Below, in pieces: positions 56,808 to 64,000 of a stretch of DNA of 64,000 nucleotides. Origin of the DNA: Mastigias papua (lineage: Eukaryota; Cnidaria; Scyphozoa; Rhizostomeae; Mastigiidae); assembly GCA_964019165.1 (NCBI GenBank), contig OZ025281.1, positions 6,419,799-6,483,798 of the forward strand. Reading direction: 5' to 3'. The position numbers were made by a program, and so were the translations under genes. Within the stretch, counting starts at the first letter, position 1. Each line of letters opens with the position of its first letter. The notes beneath the pieces are model-generated. The model did no database searches, was not told the DNA's origin, and saw only the letters and a list, made by a program, of their open reading frames with translations.

Positions 56808-57829
56808 GTGGCGGATCTAGACATTCGCCACATTCGCACTGGCGAATGTCAGAATTTAGATCCTTCTGAAAACTCTTAAAAGGTCTATTGAAACATTTTA
56901 ATGCTCACGTATTTCTAATATACGCTTTGAAGTTTTAGATTGTTGCAACTGTTAGTTAAAGCTCGTAGGTATCCTTCCTAACCCGAATCATCTTTCCCAT
57001 GGCATCTATCCGAGCAAGTGCATCAGACACCCACCTCGTTTTCATTTAGTACTTCGAATGCATTCCCCTCCCCCAGGGTAATCTCCAAACTTCACTGCTT
57101 TCAGGAGCCAATAAGATTTGTGGCGAACGTCAAAATTTTTTATAATGAATTATAGCTGCGTGCGCTTATGAGATCAAAGGTAAAAAGTACCCACAAGAAT
57201 GTTTGCGAATGTCTGACGTCAAAGGAGATGTCCAGGGTAAAATGCGAATAGGAAAAAGCAATGGGAGAAATTGTCTTGCGAATGTGGCGAAAGGAAGTGA
57301 GATCATGATGCAAAGCTAGAGAATGGGGATAGCCACAAGAACTTGGGAGAATGAAAACCTCGCTTTAGTGCTGTGGCTGCTCTGTTTACATTCCGGAGTG
57401 GGAGGTTTACATCGATTGAAATATTGAAAACTTGAAATTGGAAAGTCTCAGCGACACATTTTGGAATTCTTGCATCAAATATCAAAGTTGATGAAACAGG
57501 AATATTCTGATGGCATAGAAGACGTCTCTTAGAATACCGAAGCTCTCTGTACATGCAAAGTCGAAGGAGCCTTAACAATGTTATTTCCTATAAACTAGAT
57601 GAGGTCGCTAATCTGTACCATGTCATCACTGGTATATTTTGAAAAAGGTCAGACTACAGTGCCCATAGCGTATGTTGTATGTGTACATTCAAAACAACGC
57701 TTCCTGGACTGATCATCTTTGTGCATTTTGTGCCAGCAAAATGCAACATGGAAACAAGAGTATGAAAAGGATTCAGCAAGTTGAACAAGTTGCCACGTTT
57801 TACTAATGTTAATGCCTTAATTGTTTTCT

Positions 57830-58053
57830 TATTCTGGGTCACACGTAAGTTCATTGCTGATGAAAATTGCTTTTATAGTGCTGTTTCTGTAATGGTAACT
57901 GGGCATGAAAATTTATACCATCTACTCCAAGCTCTTTATTCTGCAGAACTTTGTCTTTATCCAGATTTTTATGCTCTCATCCACATTTTATTAATATTCT
58001 GGCAAAAGAGAGAACTTCTAGCCTTCTTGAAACAATTTTCTCCCTATAAATAA
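57830..58053 (+). pseudogene. Possible OTU-like protease fragment
   Basis: The reading IADENCFYSAVSVMVTGHENLYHLL resembles the start of OTU cysteine-protease domains (DGNC[FL]xRAxS...TG). The catalytic Cys is kept, but the frame ends soon and no His motif is found. It may be captured or part of an ancestral second protein of the hAT element. Weak evidence. Confidence 0.3.
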
Positions 58054-59159
58054 CATTCCAAGCAAGTGATCATTTTGATAAGTCTCTGCAAAAATATGCA
58101 GGTTGTGTCAAGCTTGAATTAAATTCTCAAAGCAGAAGATGGAGCCCCTCAACTTGTCTTATGGCATTAACAAGTATTTTAGGATTGCCAACTTATTCCC
58201 TATATCCTGAAACTGTCAATAGACATGCCATTTCTCCAGAGATTGCACAGGTCCATTCAGGAGAGATGAAGAGTTAATTGCTTTCCATCAAACCAATGTG
58301 CATGGTCTGCGCACACCCAAAAGGCAGAAAGGCATTATACAAGCTTGATGATATAGTTCCTGTACTTACTATCAATGATGAAAGTCAAATATATTCTATA
58401 CAAAGTCATATACTGATAATCTCTCCCCCAAAACTAAGAAAAGTGGAATCAATATCTACCAACTCCAGCATATGCATTGCTTCCTTTCATAAAATGAAGA
58501 CACCAGTTGTAAGTTAAGGGAGTTGTACAGGAAAGTATTGATGATAAAGAAAAGCTGGATGAAAAAGCCCCTTTTTACCACTTTTGGTTCTGACATTGGC
58601 TACTTTTATCATGAAACTGATTAACTCAGCATTTTGCAACAATTTGATATTGTCAAAAAAGTTTTAAAGCCAAATTCAAGTTTTCAATTTTCAAATCAGA
58701 AGAGTTCTGGTTTAAATCAAGTTTCATTATGGGTGGTTGACAAGAGGTGATTAGAAAGATTTCAATGGTTTAAAAGGTCCAAATGTCTTAATGCAGTACC
58801 TTTTGCCTTACATGTGCATTATTTGGGCATCCAATTGATTCAAATACCTATAGATTGAACAGGCTAAACACAGGACCTTTTTCTGACTGGTCTTGTGGCT
58901 CCAGATTTAATTCAGGCAGGACAATGAAAGTAAGTCAGAAATTCATAAAACTTCCATATTGACAGCACAGGACTGTTTAAGCACCCTTGAAAATAAAGAG
59001 AAATCTACTGATTTGATTCATAGTAAAATTTTAAGCCAGACAGTGTCAGTGAATTGAACCGCACCAAAACCAATAGTAAAGATAATCCTGTTGTGTAGAA
59101 GACAAAACATGTCTGTAATAGGCCATAGAGCTGACTTATCATAATGTTTCAGTAGACTG

Positions 59160-59430
59160 TGAGAATTTCCAGGCAATGTTGAACTTGAGGGTGGATAGCG
59201 GAGATGAAGTTTTGAAGATCATTTTGAAACAGCTACTCAAAATGCAATATGGAGATGAAAAGCAACTCAGAATGAAGTACTATCATGTTGTGCTGAAGTA
59301 ATTACTGAAGATGTAGTCAGTGACATTAAGAAAAATAAATACTTCTCTTATCTTGCCGATTAAGTAACAGATTGCTTCATTAGGGAACAAATGCCCCTTG
59401 TCTTGCAACAGTAGATTCAGAATATGACAC
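59160..59430 (+). pseudogene. hAT transposase remnant (DUF4371-type)
   Basis: Plus-strand traces, with stops and shifts: ENFQAMLNLRVDSGDEVLK near 59161, then KNKYFSYLAD*VTDC, and REQMPLVLQ after it. This order (NFxALLxFRVDSGD, then KYFSxxADExTDCSxxEQMxLVxRYVD) is that of the hAT transposases whose conserved front part is listed as DUF4371. The first catalytic Asp lies in the ADE motif, where the Glu codon is a stop here. The dimerisation domain is gone. Confidence 0.7.
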
Positions 59431-59454
59431 TTATGTCTTATAAAAAATAATTAC

Positions 59455-60510
59455 CCCGCAACGACGCTTGAAAGTTGAAATCACGATCTATTGTCTACGA
59501 TGCATTGGAGACTTTCATTTATAAGAAACGGAAGTGGGCGTGGTTTGTGGGCTTGGTTCTGTAATACTGCTAGTTTAGTTCATAGGTTTTTGGTCAAAAT
59601 GTTTTGATAGATTTTATGTAAAACTAACACCTTGTTAACTAGGCCGAAGACAGAGTGGCTTGCGAAAGCACTCATGTCTACATTCGTATTCCGCATTTAG
59701 TGTTGTTTATCGCACTTGGACTCTCAGTGCTTGGGAAAGACTGAAGAGTGCCATTTGGCGTTTATTGTATTAGTTGTTTCGTCGAGGCTCCATGAGGTAG
59801 AGCCAGTATTATTGCTAGTTTTAAGGTTAAGTTAGTTTACGAGATTAGGTTAGGACGCATATATAAATAATAGTATTTCATAGCACTATGCTTAAATATA
59901 GCCTTGTCATCATTCCGTTAGATTAGCTACATGACCGAGCATTACACAGCATTCTTGTCTATTGTCTAAGGAAGTCTAGAAAGAGCCAGGATTACGCAAT
60001 GCTTCTTTTGGATTGAAATCTTCATCGTAATCATTAGCTGGTTAGCAGCAAAACTGCTGACACAACATTAGGTGTTAATAAGTATATATAGCCCTCGCGC
60101 ATTAAGTTAAAAAAGAAGAGTTGAAGAAAGAGTTGGAGAAAAGAGTTGGAAGAGAGTTGGAATAGAGTTGAATAGAGTTGGGAATAGAGTTAGAGTTAGA
60201 AATGAGATGAGTACAACTTAGAGCCAATGGCGGGGACGTATGTCACTCAGCCGAGCCATGTATATAGATAGACATTAGTTTAAATAGTTCCATTAAATAT
60301 GGTATACCACAGCTGATTACTCTCTGGACATGATTCTGATTCGACAATGACTTAATGACCGCTCGCAGCCATCACAGAAGATCACATCGCCTTAGCTCAA
60401 CATCTACAGTAGAGTTTGGTCCACAAAGAGAATAATCTTCATCACCAATTCCAAATCATTTCGTTCACATTCAAACATATTTTTCAATTTCAATTTCACA
60501 GTTCGTATTT
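59455..60510. other. LTR-like segment inside the hAT remnant
   Basis: Interrupts the hAT coding trace. It has a TATA-like box (AGTATATATAGCCC near 60080), a purine-rich repeat and CATTAAATATGG after it, an order seen in LTR promoters. No second LTR, TG/CA boundaries or target duplication could be fixed, so a solo LTR is only a guess. Confidence 0.3.
60111..60206. repeat. Degenerate GAGTTG-type short tandem repeat
   Basis: About nine copies of AGAGTTGgaa-like units with a period of 9-12 bp, purine-rich on the plus strand. Confidence 0.75.
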
Positions 60511-60864
60511 TTGATGGTTTTGCGAATGTCACGATATTTCCTAGATCCGCCCCTGGTCGTTGAAGTAGTTAAATTATAATATGTGTGTTTAATCTTATGT
60601 GTGTTTTATTTCTCCAATGGAAGGCACTATGGTGTGTCATATGCTATCAATTATTTCTACAATTATTATTGGTTTAGAAATTTAACTCTGGTGGATGCAG
60701 ACAGGATAAAAGAGAAACGATGCTTTCAAAAATTGTCTTCGAAGTTCGTGTTTTGTACCTGACGGACCTGCACAATTTTTAAAAAAGTCAAGAATTGTGT
60801 TGAAATTTCCATGAAAAATTTAAAAGTCGCGGGAATTACCTGTCGCGAAAGGGCCAAAAACGAT

Positions 60865-60946
60865 CTGTCGCGGAAGAAACTGTCGCGAAAGTCGCGAGAT
60901 TTATCTCGCAACAGTTAATTCCCGGGACAGTTTCTTCCCGCGACAG
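60865..60946. repeat. Imperfect inverted repeat
   Basis: Arms CTGTCGCGGAAGAAACTGTC (60865 on) and GACAGTTTCTTCCCGCGACAG (to 60946), about 23 bp, with two or three mismatches. Possibly a small palindromic transposon remnant. Confidence 0.6.
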
Positions 60947-60958
60947 TTTCTCCCTTTA

Positions 60959-61268
60959 CAGTAATTGATCAAAGTCATTTTGGAGTAATTAATCGATATT
61001 GTTGAGATTTATGAGGTGTTCAGCCTCAAATTTGGGGTTTGATGGCGTGTTCATGGAGTGTTCTTGGGGTATTTGCCTTTTTAGAAACGACAGGGAATCA
61101 TCTCATCTTTGTAATGATCTCATCTCATCAACTGGTAATGATATAGGGGTGTCTATTCGAAGGGGGCGTTTAATAGAAGGGGGCGTTTATTGAAAAAGAA
61201 ACTTACAATAGGGAGCGGTTATTCGAGAGGGCATTAAAAGAAGGGGGCGTTTGATTGAAGCATTACTG
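60959..61268. mobile_element. Tc1/mariner-like MITE
   Basis: 310 bp between TA dinucleotides (60957-60958 and 61269-61270) with short inverted ends CAGTAAT / ATTACTG. The right half repeats GAAGGGGGCGTTTA-like units. Short ends make the class tentative. Confidence 0.5.
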
Positions 61269-61270
61269 TA

Positions 61271-62389
61271 TGTATCCAGTATTTTACCTATGAGAATGGG
61301 TTGCCCTCTGACTGGCCAATGAGATAGACGATTCCCCAATTGGGGATGACTGTACCAGCCAACCATGATATGAGCAGTATTCCCTTTCATATACAGCATA
61401 GGCGATACCCCCCTGGTCTTGTGACCGTGTTGTTGTAGGACGAGTGGAAGTCGTTGGCAAAACGCAAAGTAGAGGTCTGTGGTACAAAGAATTTGCTATC
61501 ATGACAAACGTAACATGTGTAGATTTTCAAAGTTCGAGTTTTTATTTACGTAACAGCTGCAAAGAAAACCTGCACCGTAAGTTGTGACTTTTTTCTGAAA
61601 TACCTCTTTTGTTCGTATCAATTTATTCCTGCATTTCAAACCATAAGCCTACAAACTATTATTGCACATACATGGCATTAGTTTGTTCTGGAAAGCTCGA
61701 TAATTGTGCTGGTTTGCGGGATTGTATAGTCCTGTAAGTTTTTCACACATCTTGGTTGTAGCAATCATAGGTCCAGTGGCCACATTCATGTCGAGATTGG
61801 TTTTCCCAGGACTTGAACAACTTGGAAAATTGGTTGATATTTGCTAAACGTAGGGAAATATGGAATACTCAAGATTGTCGGTTAATACTCAAAAAGCAGT
61901 AGAAAAGTAACGGGAACCTCACTTTTGTTCCTGCGGTTTGGAATTCTCCACATCATCTTTTGCACAGAAACAAAGAACAAAAATTTTAATACAGCAAGTA
62001 ATCTTCATAAAGTTTACTCATTGCTCAGTTTGTAGGACCTTTTGCTGAATAGTCCTTCAAATGTGCAGGAGGAATTCTCTCTCTTATTGAATGGCGTAGA
62101 GAATTTGATTCTATTCTGTCTCCCTGTAATGTGAATAATTGTATTTCTCCTTTTTAGAACATGTCATTGGTCCCTGCTTGCTCATATGTTACTGAATGTG
62201 AACTCAAAGGTCACTATATATGTTGATATGATCTTTGTTTGTCAATGAACTTTGATCTCTATTCTCAAGATGATCCATATCTGTGTTCTTTGCCAACACT
62301 GGTGGAGCTTCCTTACTTTTCCATAAATGCACTTAATCCCTTATCAAAAATCCTTTGGTTGTTCCAATTTCATATGGTCCATCATTTTT
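61271..62389. other. Non-coding stretch
   Basis: AT-rich; no frame or repeat that I recognise. The last 200 bp read on the minus strand may be the far end of the Gypsy integrase gene that follows. Confidence 0.4.
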
Positions 62390-63650
62390 CTGTCAACTTA
62401 CAACTGCCTTATCCCATGTTTTCTGACCTTGTCTTAATGGCTGTATACATACTGTATCACCTTCTTGTAAAACTTTCAAATCTTGTGCTCCCTTGTCATA
62501 GTGATTCACTTTTTTCTGTTTGCTCTTAATCAATCTTGTCCTTTTATTCAGAATATGCTGAGCAAGACACTTCCACAACCCTTATTGGGATTATTGCTGG
62601 TTTCATAAATAGCAATATATGGGTCTGTTTTGGATTGGGTACATTTATTCGTTAAAGCTTTAGCAGGCTATACAACTGAGTAAGCTTTTCCACACCCTTG
62701 TGGATATCCCAAATCACTCATCGTTTGCACAAAATATCAGCTTTTAGAAAAAGATTCACAGGTTTTGGATGAAACTGCCTGCAGACTTTTATCACTAGCA
62801 ACTGTAGTAGGTATACCAAATCTTGTAAAATGTTGCTTTATAACCCTGACTACTGCTGAACCTAAAGTTTCTCCACTTTCAAATCTGGAATCCCTTCAAG
62901 TCTGTCTGCTGCTCAATAATTGCTGAAGTAATAGACTGTTTTGAGGAGTTTTGCTATTCTATGAAAAAAGATGAACTGCTACCTTTTTCCATGGTGCTTC
63001 AACATCGTTGAATTTAATTGGTTCCTTTTCATAGGCTCTACCAAAGTTAGACATGCATCACATGACTGAGTTATATTAGTTTATGTTTTGTATATCAGTT
63101 GATGTTCCTGGCCAATAGATGCACTCCTCGGCCTTTCTCAACATACTATCACTTCCTAGGTGTGAACTATGTAAAGATTCCTTAGAATTCTTACTTAAAG
63201 ACACTGGAACTACTGCTCTCTCACCTTTAAATATTGTCCCATTATTAACTACAATAGCTCATCCCTGAATGTGAAATATTATGGTACTTGAACTGGTTCA
63301 TCAGTCTTGTTGAAAAGCCAGCCTTTTATAATCACTTCTTTCCAAAGACTCATGATACTGTCACTAGCTGTTTCATCCATCTACTCTTCAAGCTTATCCT
63401 TACCTATTCTTAGATGGCTATTGCATTAGCTTGACTGTGGTTATCTGGGTATTAGCCATTGAATTAAGCTCTAGACAGGGTATCAGCTATGAGGAGATCT
63501 TTTCCTGGTTTATAAGTAACTCTAATGTTATGTTGAGCAAGTTGGAGTAAAATATGGTACTCTGTAACCTATTTGGAGAGTTGTGTAAGGGGTTTGTCAA
63601 AATCATTTCAGGTGGCTTATGATCTGATTCCACCTAAGTCATATGATCAA
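62390..63650 (-). pseudogene. Second Ty3/Gypsy pol remnant (RNase H to integrase)
   Basis: Read from right to left: SDHKPPEMILTNPLHNSPNRLQ (RNase H end, near 63600), YKPGKDLLIADTLSRA-like reading at about 63480-63550, integrase zinc finger and DNA-contact part SSHLGSDSMLRKAEECIYWPG (63100-63190), a heavily broken core, and NKRTRLIKSKQKKVNHYDKGAQDLKVLQEGDTVCIQPL (62393-62578) from the integrase C-terminal part. Many stops and shifts. Not the same copy as 48919-55145, and of a different Gypsy lineage judging by the RNase H and integrase motifs. Confidence 0.75.
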
Positions 63651-64000
63651 ATGTATACTGGTGAAATTTCTCCATTGGAGGCAAATAATATTGTTAAACT
63701 TTTACTTGTGGATCAAAGCTTGGTATTTGGAATGTTACTAAGGGGAAAATCAGAGAGTTTAATTGCTTGCATCTCTTGACCAACTTCATCTTTTAAAAAT
63801 AAATTTACTAGCATGGGATAGATACCTAGTAGTACTGAGGTATAGCAGAGCTGTCACGCTCTGAAATTGAGGTGCAACCAAAAACTCGCGTGACCAGAGT
63901 GAGGCGAGCAACTGACAATTATTTGAAAACATGACATAGCAAAGTTTTGTTTTGAAAAATTGAACTCAACTGCACTTCCCTTTCATTTTTTTACAAGCAG
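63651..64000. other. Window end, nothing recognised
   Basis: The plus-strand ORF at 63573-63779 (68 aa) overlaps the Gypsy remnant at its start and has no domain I know. The rest is AT-rich and open at the window edge. Confidence 0.4.

Larger units (their letters stand above)
56808..60556. mobile_element. hAT element B, decayed
   Basis: Left end CAGTGGCGGATCTAGACATTC, right end TTCCTAGATCCGCCCCTG. Both ends have GCGAATGTC-type sub-terminal repeats, so they belong together better than 55145 with 60556. A plus-strand transposase remnant lies at 59160-59430. No 8-bp target duplication is visible, so the outer boundaries are tentative. Confidence 0.6.

Overview
This is eukaryotic, AT-rich, intergenic DNA built almost entirely from satellite repeats and transposable elements. 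I see no host gene, no rRNA or tRNA gene, and no bacterial signatures. The mixture (a THAP/DDE transposon with a YqaJ-nuclease partner, PIF/Harbinger, hAT with a DUF4371-type transposase, R4/Dong-like and other endonuclease-bearing LINEs, BEL/Pao and Ty3/Gypsy) suits an invertebrate metazoan. A cnidarian or sponge is my guess from the protein flavours, but the species cannot be fixed from the sequence.

Region 1 (1-30458) is one head-to-tail array of a ~372-bp satellite, about 48 monomers, broken by insertions that all leave the satellite phase readable. A 3.86-kb two-gene DNA transposon with 231-bp inverted repeats is complete at 6132-9986. Its right half recurs at 1-2038 with the same flanking satellite at an offset of exactly 7948 bp, so transposon plus 11 monomers appears to have been duplicated as one block. 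A 550-bp Harbinger-type MITE sits at 18683-19232. A complete two-gene PIF/Harbinger element sits at 20391-23661, but its transposase has Lys where the third catalytic residue (Glu) is expected. A 2.8-kb insertion at 26867-29705 ends in a 591-bp near-perfect palindrome.

Region 2 (30459-45002) holds four LINEs with restriction-like endonucleases, all on the minus strand and each separated from the next by a (TAA)n tract, as expected for R4/Dong-type elements that target TAA microsatellites. Two protein families alternate (A-B-A-B from left to right). Elements 3 and 4 have uninterrupted ORFs of 1137 and 1225 aa; elements 1 and 2 are broken. Their 5' leaders share a small hairpin with compensatory stem changes. 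A fifth LINE, of another endonuclease-bearing clade, lies on the plus strand right against the last TAA tract (45003 to about 48545) and is broken by a frameshift and two stops.

Region 3 (about 48900-64000) is a graveyard. A degraded Ty3/Gypsy pol on the minus strand is split in its reverse transcriptase by a BEL/Pao element (51416-54762, 5-bp target duplication ATAAG) that has lost most of pol. Next come decayed hAT material (about 55145-60556), a short Tc1/mariner-like MITE (60959-61268) and a second degraded Gypsy pol (about 62390-63650).

The two DNA transposons with full gene sets share a plan: two convergent genes, one for the DDE transposase and one for a partner (SAP/SWIM/YqaJ protein, or Myb/SANT-like protein), read inward from the terminal repeats.
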